Source: Chara braunii (Eukaryota; Streptophyta; Charophyceae; Charales; Characeae). Taken from it: DNA of 25,577 nt. Location of the stretch: NCBI GenBank assembly GCA_003427395.1, contig BFEA01000343.1:1045100-1070676 (forward strand), in the 5' to 3' direction. Position 1 is the stretch's first letter; the number at the start of each line of letters is the position of its first letter. A program made the position numbers and the translations under genes. Below the pieces are notes generated by a model that did not search any database, was not told the DNA's origin, and worked only from the letters and a program-made list of their open reading frames with translations. Shown here piece after piece: positions 1-9,290 of this stretch.

Positions 1-65
<65 letters not shown>
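1..65. repeat. (GA)n microsatellite
   Basis: An uninterrupted GA dinucleotide array starts at the window edge and ends at GGGAGC. It probably continues to the left of the window. The 210 bases that follow show no recognisable gene. Confidence 0.97.
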
Positions 66-69
<4 letters not shown>

Positions 70-278
70 CTGATGCTACTGATAATCTGGCGAAGTGTTC
101 ATTTGGAATTGAAGAATGATTGATATGCCTGAAATTCTGGATGGTTGACCTGATCTTCCTAGTACCTTCTTTTCAAGTTCTCCTTTGAAAAGCTATCACG
201 CCAACCTGGGTGAAGCCCGATGATCGTGCAATGAAATGAATACCGCTCTTGTGGTTGAGAGTGCACATGTGTGGCGAA

Positions 279-373
279 TGGCCAGTGGCTCAGTGGTTAG
301 AGCACTGGTTGAAAATGCGCATTCTGGTATTAGTGCGCAGGTTCAAACCTTCGAGCCTGTGCATAGGCCACCA
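279..373 (+). other. tRNA-like sequence, possible SINE head
   Basis: The stretch has several tRNA hallmarks. TGGCC (279-283) can pair with GGCCA (366-370), which is followed directly by CCA (371-373). TGGCTCAGTGG (286-296) fits the pol III A box, and GCTC/GAGC (288-291/300-303) form a normal D stem. GGTTCAAACC (340-349) fits the B box. It is not a standard cloverleaf. About 95 nt long, it has a TGCGCA/TGCGCA hairpin where an anticodon or variable arm would be, and a 7-bp stem GCGCAGG/CCTGTGC in place of a 5-bp T stem. I infer a degenerate tRNA or the head of a tRNA-derived SINE. No poly(A) tail or target duplication was found. It is unlike the SINE at 4661-5083. Confidence 0.4.
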
Positions 374-2501
374 GTGGGCATCGACGGACGTACTTCCATT
401 TACACCCCCCCCTTGAGCTGAAGCATGGTACTATTACAGACACTGCCTGCACACCACCCAAGGGGTTAGTTCATGGTCATAGTACGCTGGTAACGGGCCT
501 TGGGGGACGGCTGTGAGTGGTTGGCCTTGTGGTGGTCCGACAAAGTGTGCATGTGTGTGTGTGTGTGGGTTGTGTGTGGTGTCTGGTCCAATGATCTCTA
601 GGTCATGTCTCGTGTACTCACCATGGGCGGGGTAGAGGAGTTTGGGTGGGTAGAGGTCTTAGGTCTAGATTAGGTTAGGTAGGAATTTGTGTAGAGATTG
701 TTGGCCGGTCTGTGTGCGCCACCTCGTTTGTATGCACTGCTCTGTTGGTGTGTCATGGTTGTGACTGGGTACCATCGTAGTTTCCCGACCCCCTGGTACA
801 CCAGTGAGAGTCCATACTTACATTGTACGATTCTGCTCCCGGTTCGGCTCCGCTCTCTACACCCCCTTTGAGTAGTGATAGGGGTTGGGTGTTAGGCATA
901 TACGATTCCCGAGGGCGGGCCTCATGTCTATCTTACGATGCTTGCGGGCTGGGCCTCCTCCGGGCTGGTACCTTGTCTGCGTTCCCATTGAGGGGGGTTG
1001 ATTGGGGCATGAATCTGGGGAAGGGTCTCTGGGTAAGGGTCTCATCTTATGCAGGGGAGGGTGGGTTACCGCATTGATAGTAGAAGGGTGGTAAGACACC
1101 CATAGTCTGCTAGATGTGATACAGGTGCGGAATGACCACATCTCTGACCCCTCCTGTGTCCTGGTTGTCGTCAAGAATTTGGTGTGTCCCTATGGTAGTC
1201 TGCCCGGGGGGGGGCCCTTGTCTGAGACCCTAGGAAGGCACGGGTTGGTGTAGGTCTAGGTCTAGAGACAGGTCTGGGCCGCACTGCTGCAGGGCTCAAC
1301 ATTCGATCTGATTAGACAACAAACGAAGTTCATGAATGATGCCCCCTGGAGGAGGCTGTCCTTGGGGCTGTCACAAGCCATCTGATCTACCCACTGGTCG
1401 AGTACAATGACATGCACCTCCCGAGGCCTAGCATCCAGCCTCCACTACGATCTGGACTTTTTAATATAGAAAAAAAAAGACAGTGCAGAAGTGTGAAACG
1501 AGTCAAGTGACTGCAATGATGCCCTCTCTCGTTCTCCTTGTGCGCATTGTATTCGTTATCTGATGTACATCGTAAATATTTGCATGCCCTTTGAGTAGGC
1601 ATCATTATGTGCATTTTTTCTTTGAGAAGCTCTCTCCCTTTTCCATGTGTGCCTGAAGGATGCAAATTGCAAATCTCCTGGATCCCCAATCTCTCATTGT
1701 CTGAACTCTCTTGTTTTTGGACGTTCATCTCTGAGGCTACCCATCTCCACTTCTCTGCAGCTCTCAGCTCCTCGTCTCTGAACCTAACTGGCCTTAGATG
1801 TCCTCCTACCCTTACTTTGGACTTGACCATTTGTTGAAGTTGAAACACCTTCAAGTGTCATTCTTTCTAAACTGGTTCTGCTTGAACGCCGACATCTCTG
1901 ATCCTTGCCTTTGAACATGATCCGATTTCGATCCACAGATTGCTTTCATCATGTCATACCTGGACACCTTTGAACGTGTCTTTTGAACCCAGCCGTCTTT
2001 CATGCCATCACTGTGAAGTCATGTCTTTGAGTCTCGCCGCACTTGAATTCTGATGTGCTTGAACATATGCCTTTTCCTGTTGTGAAGGGGATTAGCCCCC
2101 TCGCGGTGTTGTAATTGTTACTATTAATCCGTTTATCAAGGGTGCTTCATGGGTATGTCATTCAGCGACAAAGCGAGGAGCAGGGGACATCTTCTCTGTC
2201 TCTGAACCCATTCATCTCTGAACCTGGACATCTGTTATGCCATGTCAGAAGCTCCTGTTGACGTTTTCCTGACAAGATGGATTGGTGCTGTCCAAACTGG
2301 TTTAAACCACCTCTACATCGAAGCCTCTTTTTTCTCCAAGGTGGGGTCCCCCTGCGCACCGAGCTTCGTTGAAGCGCCAGTGCGGTGTTTTTTCTCTTTC
2401 TTTTGGCTAGTGCCGCCAGCCGTCGGGGCCCGGTAGCCGCGAGTCTCTGAGCACCCTGGAATGTTACATTTTCGATTCTTGACGTTGCCTGGGAAATATA
2501 G
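374..2501. other. Gene-poor stretch, nothing recognised
   Basis: No recognisable gene was found. The + strand from about 460 to 1270 is rich in G and T, with a short (GT)n tract at about 547-568 and AGGTCTAG-like words near 655-670 and 1250-1265. A 155-codon minus-strand frame at 1387-1854 resembles no family I know and lacks supporting signals. From about 1690 to 2240 and again near 2890 the + strand repeats short CTCTGAAC/CTTTGAAC words at irregular spacing. Confidence 0.5.
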
Positions 2502-2696
2502 TCGGACAAATACATATATGAGACCCTAAAGGAGCAATACGACAAGCACGAAGTGGCAGACGCGAACTTTCGACGTCTTAGCTATGTGCGATACGCAGAT
2601 GACTTTGTGATAGGCATTACCGACCCTCTTCCTGACGCAATTGAGATACCTGATCTTATATCGACCTTTCTAAGTACGCTCGGACTAGAGCTTTAA
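2502..2696 (+). pseudogene. Group II intron-type reverse transcriptase fragment (YADD box)
   Basis: The frame is open for 64 codons after an in-frame TAG (2499-2501) and ends at TAA (2694-2696). It has no ATG near its beginning. The translation contains YVRYADDFVIGI, the form of RT motif 5 typical of group II intron maturases in bacteria and plant organelles. Retroelement RTs in this window read YLDDILVF instead. The preceding residues (DKYIYETLKEQYDKH) suit the helical stretch upstream of that motif, and the following ones (about 30, ending STLGLEL) suit the region after it. Only about one tenth of a maturase is present, and the upstream reading is broken near 2496. I infer an old nuclear insertion of mitochondrial or chloroplast intron DNA, or a decayed mobile group II intron relic. 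It cannot encode an active enzyme. Confidence 0.72.
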
Positions 2697-2889
2697 GGAG
2701 TCCTGTGACTGATAGCAACTAGCTCGGATAACAGTGACTCAGATTGGGGGCTTTTTGCATTGTATGCAATTTATGGGTGTTTGAACGCTGTTGAGATGTC
2801 GCGAGCCCCTGTTGAGTGATTGCAAGTAATGTAAGTTATTTAATCACAATGCTGATGCATGCTCTTGGTATGCATGTGCTTTATGTGTC

Positions 2890-3099
2890 TTTGAATCTGA
2901 ACGTCTGCTTGAGATCCAGGCTGCCAGTTGTCCTCTGCTGGAAATGCTCCTTCTAGGAGGCTCTGGTGAAAGTCTTGGTTACGACAACGCAAAACAGGAG
3001 CAAGTGTCGTCAGCCTTGATCATGGCTACGGAGGTGCTTCCAAAATTGCAGATCTTGGAGATCACTTTCTTTGGGGGTGCTGTTGTGAGCGCTGTAAGG
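2890..3099 (+). CDS. LRR-like exon of an unidentified spliced gene (partial)
   Basis: Reading in frame with the ATG at 2944, the segment encodes SCPLLEMLLLGG followed about 30 residues later by LPKLQILEITFFGG. These are two leucine-rich-repeat-like strands of the kind seen in F-box/LRR proteins. CTTGAG or ATCCAG near 2910-2920 could be the 3' splice site. GTAAGG at 3094 or AAG/GTGTGT at 3098-3101 could be the donor. A second possible exon in another frame runs from about 3264 to the good donor GCGCAG/GTAAAT at about 3340. The ankyrin-like region downstream could belong to the same gene. I cannot resolve the exon chain or name the gene. LRR-like strands are short and degenerate, so chance resemblance is possible. 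Confidence 0.4.
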
Positions 3100-3641
3100 T
3101 GTGTCAGAGGTAGTCCATTTTCTCCCTACCGATCCATCCAGAAAACCTTGTTTGGCGTCCCCATGCAATTTGTGTTGCTTTATGTGGGATATGGGGCAGG
3201 TTCGTGGGCAGCTGAGTGAGAGAGGGAGAAAGGGAGTGGTGGGGAAAGGGGGTAAGGGGGAGGATGTTGAACTGGAATCTGTTTGCTTCCCGGAAGAGGA
3301 TACTGCGGACGGGGTTCACGACAAACAAGAGCGCAGGTAAATCTTTAAGAACAGTGGAAGGGGGCTGAGAGTGAAAGAAGATGTGCACTTAGCACGAAGA
3401 AGTGAGCTGGCTGGGCATTGATCTGCATGTGCTCTCTGACATTGTCTGTTTCTCGGCAATTGCCTCAAAGAAATGTAGATTGAGAACCCTGGGATGGTGA
3501 GTTTACATCTCAGAGCAGTTGTGGGTGCATACTTCAGCTATGGATTGTAGGTCTATGTACAATCTGTTCGAGGTGGAGAAGGCAATAGGAGCAAGAAAGC
3601 GGTAGTAATTTGAGGAGTGAAAAACTGACAGCGTAATAACT
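3100..3641. other. Probable intron or intergenic stretch
   Basis: This lies between the LRR-like and ankyrin-like segments. A purine-rich block (3217-3270) precedes a short frame encoding an acidic peptide that ends at a strong donor-like CAG/GTAAAT near 3340, so one small exon is plausible. The rest shows no recognisable feature. Confidence 0.35.
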
Positions 3642-4298
3642 TTGTTTGTGTGTGTGGCCTTTGAATTGAGCAGAAGAGGAAAAAGGAACGGCGTCCAGGT
3701 ATGGGACTTGTCAGAAGCCAGATCAGTGTGGTCGGCTGCCAACTTCGTGGAGGGAATCCGCTTGGCAGAAAAAGGTCAAACATTAAGGAGGGACAAGTTA
3801 CCCATTTGGTGTTGCAGGTATCTGGATTGCATACCTGCTGGTCCACGATTGAGGCATGCTTCGTGCCCCTGGATGGGTCTTAAGGAGTCATCAGATGGCT
3901 TATTTGAAGCATATGTGGGAGGGTTTGCGGTTGGCAAGCACTCATTGTTTGGCTGTGAATCCCTTTTCACACAAGACATGGATGATGCCTTGGCTGTTGA
4001 AGATCAGTGGACAAGGCAAGAGGATGCCTCCGATGAGAGGGGGATCACAGAGTTCAGGTTCGATGTGGAGCTAGGATTGGACTGGGAGGAGGGGACTTGG
4101 GAGAGTGCCGGAAGAGATACCTTAATGGCACTCAGAGCAGCAGCAAATTGCTCAAATGCTCGCAGGAAAACCCCCCTTCACATCGCTGCATCAAACGGCA
4201 ATGCCGTCTCTGCCGCTGGCCTCTTAGCCATTGGAGCGACTCCCTTCGGTGCAAAAGGTGTGTGGTTGCAGCGACCCTCTTGCTGTGATTGGGCATGA
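3642..4298 (+). CDS. Ankyrin-repeat-like coding region (exon boundaries unresolved)
   Basis: The open frame spans 218 codons. Residues about 176-205 read RKTPLHIAASNGNAVSAAGL and then LAIGA, which match the TPLHxAAxxG...LL core of the ankyrin repeat, a protein-binding fold. Only one repeat is visible. The preceding 170 residues include an acidic stretch (QDMDDALAVEDQW) and match nothing I know. The frame start is TTG, so the true beginning is unknown. Splice-like signals at 3163-free spacing are not used here: the relevant ones are the acceptor CGCAG at 4161-4165 and the donor AAAAG/GTGTGTGG at 4257-4258, which would make 4166-4257 one ankyrin exon. Frame usage before about 3900 is ambiguous. 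The ankyrin core is more certain than the rest. Confidence 0.45.
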   Translation: MFVCVAFELSRRGKRNGVQVWDLSEARSVWSAANFVEGIRLAEKGQTLRRDKLPIWCCRYLDCIPAGPRLRHASCPWMGLKESSDGLFEAYVGGFAVGKHSLFGCESLFTQDMDDALAVEDQWTRQEDASDERGITEFRFDVELGLDWEEGTWESAGRDTLMALRAAANCSNARRKTPLHIAASNGNAVSAAGLLAIGATPFGAKGVWLQRPSCCDWA

Positions 4299-4600
4299 TG
4301 AGTGAGGTCCCTAAACCCTAAACCCTGACTGCGCGATCGCTTGCAGGAAAGCACCCCTTCCTCTTAGCCTTTGCAGTGACTCCCTGTGATGCAAAATGTG
4401 AGTGGTGGCAACGTCTCTCACTGTAATTGGGCGTGATGAATCGCTTCGTGTCTGGTTGGTCTGGGAGGTTCCTAAACCCTAGACCCTAAATTTCTCAAGT
4501 GTTAGCCTGAAAAGTCCCGTTCGGTGCATCAAACGGCCACGCAGTCTCTGCACTCTCTCTTAGTCTTTCAAGGGCCTGGGACTGCTGCAAAAGGGAGGTG
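4166..4600 (+). repeat. Three tandem copies of an ankyrin exon plus intron, decaying
   Basis: The putative exon 4166-4257 recurs at 4347-4397 and about 4509-4593. Copy 2 keeps the acceptor TTGCAG, the GAAAGCACCCC start, the CTCTTAGCC core and the donor AAAAT/GTGAGT, but has lost about 40 internal bases. Copy 3 keeps GGTGCATCAAACGGC and CTGCAAAAG, but both splice sites are degraded. Downstream flanks are shared too: GTGATTGGGCATGATGA, GTAATTGGGCGTGATGA and GTGATTGCGCATGGTGA follow copies 1, 2 and 3, and CCCTAAACCCT-like motifs follow copies 1 and 2 (4309-4327, 4471-4490). The unit is therefore exon plus intron, about 160-180 bp long. Copies 2 and 3 probably no longer code. Confidence 0.7.
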
Positions 4601-4644
4601 ATTGTGACAAGGCTCTTGCTGTGATTGCGCATGGTGACTAAGCT

Positions 4645-4660
4645 CTGCATTCACCATTAC
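4645..4660. repeat. Target-site duplication of the SINE (left)
   Basis: CTGCATTCACCATTAC lies directly before the poly(T) start of the SINE. It pairs with CTGCATCCACTGTTAT at 5084-5099 beyond the other end. Twelve of 16 positions agree and all four differences are transitions, which fits an old insertion. Confidence 0.75.
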
Positions 4661-5083
4661 TTTTTTTTTTTTTTTTTTTAAATTAAGGCAGGCTGTCTTC
4701 TCCTCATCGGGGGACAGCTGCCTTTACTATACTATTTTCTTCTCTCATCGTCATTTTACCTCACACTACCTAATATGCACTAGGCCAAGCAGGGAATCCT
4801 AAGGGTCATGGGTCTAACGCGCGGCATCTACTTTCCAGGACGACCTCTACTCTATGCGGGGAGAAGTACCCTAGCTCCTAACACCTAGCACTGGCTGGAA
4901 AGTGTCGAAATCACTTCCGCAACCAGCCAGAAGCCCAAGCCAACCGTCTCCGCTGGTGAACCCGAAGCATACCCCACTGAGGTCGCGGTTAATCGAAAGG
5001 ACGACATTGGGTCTCGAACCCACGACCTCCTAAGAGCCACTTACATGCTCAACCCCCCCCCCAACCGAGCTAGCCCACTTAGG
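4661..5083 (-). mobile_element. tRNA-derived SINE, full length with poly(A) tail
   Basis: Read on the minus strand, the element begins with a tRNA-like head. The A box is TAGCTCGGTTGG (5061-5072) and the B box GGGTTCGAGACCC (5009-5021) is canonical. These form an internal RNA polymerase III promoter. A body of about 330 bases with no similarity I recognise follows, and then a tail of 19 A residues (poly(T) at 4661-4679 on +). Imperfect 16-bp target duplications flank it. This is the classic SINE layout; such elements are non-coding and move with the enzymes of a partner LINE. A homopolymer of about ten bases (C on +, 5053-5062) interrupts the D-loop region, so the tRNA fold is degenerate. A functional tRNA gene is unlikely. 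Confidence 0.85.
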
Positions 5084-5099
5084 CTGCATCCACTGTTAT
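5084..5099. repeat. Target-site duplication of the SINE (right)
   Basis: CTGCATCCACTGTTAT is the partner of the repeat at 4645-4660. Confidence 0.75.
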
Positions 5100-6638
5100 T
5101 CTTTCTTTATGGGACTGTAGAGTGGTTTGAAACGGTTTTCACCTTCGCAGTAGCGGATGCAGATCCCAGGGCTCGATCCCTAGACCCTGCTTACCTGTGT
5201 ACAGTATACCCTGTGTGTTTGAACCTGTAACCTGTGTCTTAGGAGTTGGTTGTCTGTCGTAGGGCTGTCTCGTTGTAGGGGTTCGATCTGTAGGTCTATC
5301 GAATAGGGGTCACAGCCTTGTAGAGGTCGCAGCTGTAGGTGTTCTGAGAGGTCAAGGTCGTAGCTGCTACAGTCCTGAAGGGTCAAGGTCGTAGCTGCTA
5401 CTGTGTTCGAAAGGCCAAGCTCACAGACTTCCAGAAGGTCCGGAAGTGGCCTTTCGAAGTCGTCTCACGTTTGGACAGAGGCAAGTGGGCAAGTGGTGAG
5501 CCCAACTGCGTTACGTCGGCAGTGCGACAGCATCGAGTTGGCAGTGCAAACCCATGCAGTCAGCGGTACCGGTCCCAGTCAGTCAGTCCAGTCAAGCAAG
5601 TACCGTGTGGGACTGTGTGCACCAAGGGCATGGGAAAGGGGCAGACCAACGAGTTACAGAAGTATAAATCAAGAGGCAGCGCTCAGCCATTCATTCATTC
5701 CTGCGTAAGCCATGCGGAAGTGATGCTTGAGCGACTTGTGCAAGGTGGTCTGCGGAGTGCCCGAAGACGAAGTGGGCTGAAGGAGATAGTTAGACATAGC
5801 CAACAGAGGGACAGCGGCCATAGCCGCCATAGCTGATAGGCGTGTATGCGTGTGGGATATCCAGGGTGATCCAGAGTTGAGTGCGTGTGAACAGTGGTGT
5901 TGGACATCGAGGCGAGAGTTGGGATGTACAGGCGGTGATGCGCCATAGCCTGCTGAAGCGAGTTTGTACCTGAACTGTGTTTTCGACTTCCATATCTTTA
6001 AGCTTTGAGTGGGCGCTGTGCGCCAGTGTGATTCACCATCTGTTTGCATGAGTGCGAAGTGGAAAAGAAAGCGAGTCTGTTTGCAGGTTTGTGAATGAGT
6101 CTGTTTAGTACAATGGGTGGGGAGTACTCTGTGGCTTCTTTGACGGTCAATTATAATGTCGGACAAGCGGTGGAGTGTTCTTTGTGGCTTCTTGATAACA
6201 CACATATTGCAGTATGGTTTTCTGGGTGGCACACGGACGGGTCAACATAACTTTGTGTCCTTGTGTGTGTGCTGCTGATGGGGTCTGCTCTTGGGTAACC
6301 TCTGAGGTACTGTGTCAGTGGTTAGGATGTGGACGTCCTGAAGTTGGTGATAATCACCGACCTCTTGGCTGCTTACGAATGTCCGAGTAAATGATGATGT
6401 GTGTTCTTTCTACGTGGATGGTGCTTTTGCAAGGAGCCAACCAATCAGAACAAAAAAAAATCGAGATGCGAAAGCTCTTAAAAAGCGGAGTGCACTCCAA
6501 TAAAGAACACACTGAACTGCCCACAAAGAAAACCCACTTCTTGCCTTCATTAATCAATGCAAAAACAACGTAGTAGCCTTACTATCAGGTGTCCGCTTAC
6601 AGTAATCTGCCACTCTACCTGCATACACAAGTCTACTT

Positions 6639-6641
<3 letters not shown>
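5100..6641. other. Non-coding stretch with short direct repeats and a TATA-like site
   Basis: No convincing gene was found. A 21-bp exact direct repeat beginning GGTCAAGGTCGTAGCTG is at 5350-5370 and 5381-5401. TATAAATC at 5663-5670 in a GC-balanced context could be a core promoter on the + strand, but nothing downstream supports a transcript. A 187-codon minus-strand frame (5669-6232) has no recognisable domain and I do not annotate it. Confidence 0.4.
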
Positions 6642-6718
<77 letters not shown>

Positions 6719-6719
6719 N

Positions 6720-6809
<90 letters not shown>
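6642..6809. repeat. (CT)n microsatellite with one unknown base
   Basis: About 168 bases of CT dinucleotides carry a single N at 6719. The N marks an uncertain base or a collapsed array, so the true length is not known. Confidence 0.97.
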
Positions 6810-6811
<2 letters not shown>

Positions 6812-7775
6812 CAATCAGCTCACCAGATAATGCTGAAGAGTCTGGCCGCTTTGTGATCCGAGGCCATCGCCAGGTAAGTACTGCCAGTTCTCCTCCCCGA
6901 CCTCTCCAACTCAAGGCCACCGTTTTCTCTACCCAGCGCTAGCTGTGCATGGCTGTGCTTGCTCTCCCCCGCGCTATCTTTCAGGCACAGTCCACCAGTG
7001 CTGCTGCACTACGCCAGCACTCCGAATATGTTGCTGCGCTCGGCCTCCTCTCTTTTGTCATGTCTGGAGACCGAGGTCTGGGTCCCTGCTACCTACCGGC
7101 CTGAGTCCAGGTCCCAGCCCACGGAACGAACTTGGAGGCTGGGCCTACCAGTTAGTTTCAGGGCCTGGCATCCAGCCTCTGCTCTATGCAAGGTGCGGCC
7201 TTCACTTACGGCTGACCTGCTGTTTTCCTGCCGAGGCCTTCTCTTAGGCTCGAGCTCATTTTGATGGCCGGCCTTTCTGAGGCTCATCAAGGCCTGAAGC
7301 CTCACACTTGTGAGTTGGTCGTTTTTTGTCCAAGTCCATGGTTGCATCCCAGCCGACCTCCTACCCCGACGGCCGACCGTTCACAGCCTACCTGTAGGGC
7401 CGACTGGTCGGTGGTCTGCTGGCCAGTGTGTAGGCAGCCATCCACTGATTTTTTTCTTAAATCTGACTTTGGGGCTGTACTGCGCTTGCTGAGTACGGCC
7501 TAAATCCGCTGAGAAACTTCTGGGAAAGGGGGGAGGCAGGGGGGGATAGTGGGGGTAAGGCGGTTATGGGGGTGTTGAGGCACAATGAGGGGTCTTGCTT
7601 GTTTGTTTTTTCTTTTTCCCAAACACATTTGCCCCTTCTATTCTGCGGGCCGTCAGTCCGGTTGCTTATCACCAGCAAGCATGTTTATACAGAATTGGAT
7701 GACCTGTTGCGGCTTTGCTCGCAAAAACAAATACGACAGGTGATACATGATGGTGGAGGCAACAGACTGATGCAA
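6810..7775. other. GC-rich unannotated stretch
   Basis: No gene was recognised. GGCCT and AGGCC words recur (7060-7300), giving several short inverted repeats and resembling the U3 parts of the LTRs in this window, but no LTR ends were found. A perfect splice-donor consensus CAG/GTAAGT is at 6871-6879. C-rich and G-rich runs follow at about 7500-7560. Confidence 0.4.
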
Positions 7776-7799
7776 ACTCTCTCTCTCTCTGTCTCTCTC

Positions 7800-7875
<76 letters not shown>

Positions 7876-8029
7876 TGCGGCATGCCACCGATGCTCTTTC
7901 CTATTGCACAAAAATGGGAAACAAAGAAAGACAACAAACACAAAAATCGTGCCACGTGGTGCTCCTTTACCCCCTGCCTTGCCAACTTCTCCCAACCCTC
8001 TCCCTTTCCCCCTCGCTGATCTCTCCCTC

Positions 8030-8071
<42 letters not shown>

Positions 8072-9290
8072 ACTGAAACACACAACAAAAAGAAAAAGAA
8101 AGAAAATGGAAAATGAAATTGCTTCGCGCCTTCAATGCCCCAGGGCCCCCGACTCTTCCCCGGAGCCCCCCCACTTGGTACCCCATCCCTTTCTCTCTCT
8201 CTCACGCCCCCCCCTCTTCCCACTTCAAATGCACATAAATAACGGGAAAAAAGAAAGAAAACGAAAAAAACAAATCTTGCCAAGCAGCCATATGGTGCGA
8301 TGCCATGTGGCGCGACTTTGCACCTTTAACCTTCTCCCCTCCACCTGCCCTAGTCCCCCTGACCCTCCCTGGCTCCCCACCAGCTGAACTGTCACACACC
8401 CTCATCAAATTCTTTGATCCCCCCGCTGTCCTAGTGTGCTTTCCGCTGCCCTTCTCTCCCCTCATTTCCCCAAATATCATGCGCCTGCTCTTCACTCATC
8501 TTTCCCCCTCCTCCTCTTCCCCTCTTCATTTCGCACCTTCAACCCTCATCCTGGCCCTGCCCCCTTCCTTTCCCACCGCTCTCTCTCTCTCTCTCACGCA
8601 CACATACACACAGACGCACACACACACACACACGTACACCAAAAAGAAGGAAACGAAAGGAAACACACAAAAAGATTTCTGCCACATGGACCGGCCATGT
8701 GGTGCGATCTCGCGTCTTTAGCCACCTCTTCCCCCTCACCCTTCCCCCTTACCCCATCTCTCTCTCTCACACACACACAAGGAAAACGAAATCACGCTGT
8801 CAAAGACAAAATAAGACGCAAGGAAAAAAAAAGGAAAGGCCTCCCCCCTTCCCCGTCTCTCTCTCTCTATCTCTCACACAAACACACATGAGCGCAATAA
8901 AATAAAAACAAAAAACAAATCAAGATTTTGCACCACATATAACCACTTGGTGCGATTTCGTGCCTTCAACCCCCAACCCCCTTCGAGCGATTTCCCCCTA
9001 GCTTTCCCCCTTCCCCCCCCCCAAATTTCTCTCTCTCTTACACACACACGGACACAAACACACAAATAACGGAAAAGAAAAAGAAAAACACGAAAACAAG
9101 TTGCACCGTGTGGAACAGATATGCAGTGCGATCTCGCATCTTTACCATCTGCCCCCCCCCCCCCCTTCCCACTCCCACCCTAACAGTCCCCCGTTCACCC
9201 TCCACCTGTATTCGGCGAATTCTTTGACCCCCCCCCACTGTCCTACTGTGCTGCCTTCTGCCCATCTCTCCGCTCCTTTCCCAAATTCTC
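7776..9290. repeat. Compound tandem satellite of CT/CA, A-rich, hairpin and C-rich blocks
   Basis: Five to seven irregular units follow one another. Each runs (CT)n or (CT)n(CA)n, then an A-rich block with AAAAAGAAA-like words, then a short conserved core, then a C/T-rich block. The core reads GGTGCGATCTCGCGTCTTT at 8701-8719. Variants are at about 8295 (GGTGCGATGCCATG), 8949 (GGTGCGATTTCGTG) and 9125 (CAGTGCGATCTCGC), and more degraded ones are near 7955 and 8121. An inverted repeat often precedes the core, for example CCACATGG/CCATGTGG at 8682-8702. A longer higher-order copy is visible: AATTCTTTGATCCCCCC at about 8407 and AATTCTTTGACCCCCCC at about 9218, both followed by CTGTCCTA. Open frames across the array encode only Ser-Leu or Arg-Glu runs. 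Confidence 0.8.

Noticed and set aside
1387-1854. 155-codon minus-strand frame
   Set aside because: Somewhat protein-like in its first half, but no family or regulatory signal is recognisable and the second half is poor. Left as a possibility only.
4309-4490. Interstitial telomere remnant (CCCTAAA repeats)
   Set aside because: The motif occupies the same place in two copies of a tandem exon-intron unit and has at most three heptamers, so it belongs to that unit rather than to a telomere.
5165-5195. B box-like GGCTCGATCCC suggesting another SINE or tRNA
   Set aside because: No A box at a suitable distance and no tRNA fold around it.
5669-6232. 187-codon minus-strand frame
   Set aside because: No recognisable domain, His/Ser/Thr-rich composition and no splice or start context. 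Length alone is not enough.
6301-6365. tRNA-like GTGTCAGTGGTTAGGAT
   Set aside because: D-arm-like only. There is no B box and no acceptor pairing.
6554-6942. Arg-Glu and Ser-Leu open frames over the (CT)n tract
   Set aside because: Dinucleotide readthrough crossing an unknown base. No coding evidence.
7566-8387. 273-codon + strand open frame
   Set aside because: It is almost wholly Ser-Leu and Thr-His runs from CT and CA tracts. It is open only because the satellite lacks stop codons.
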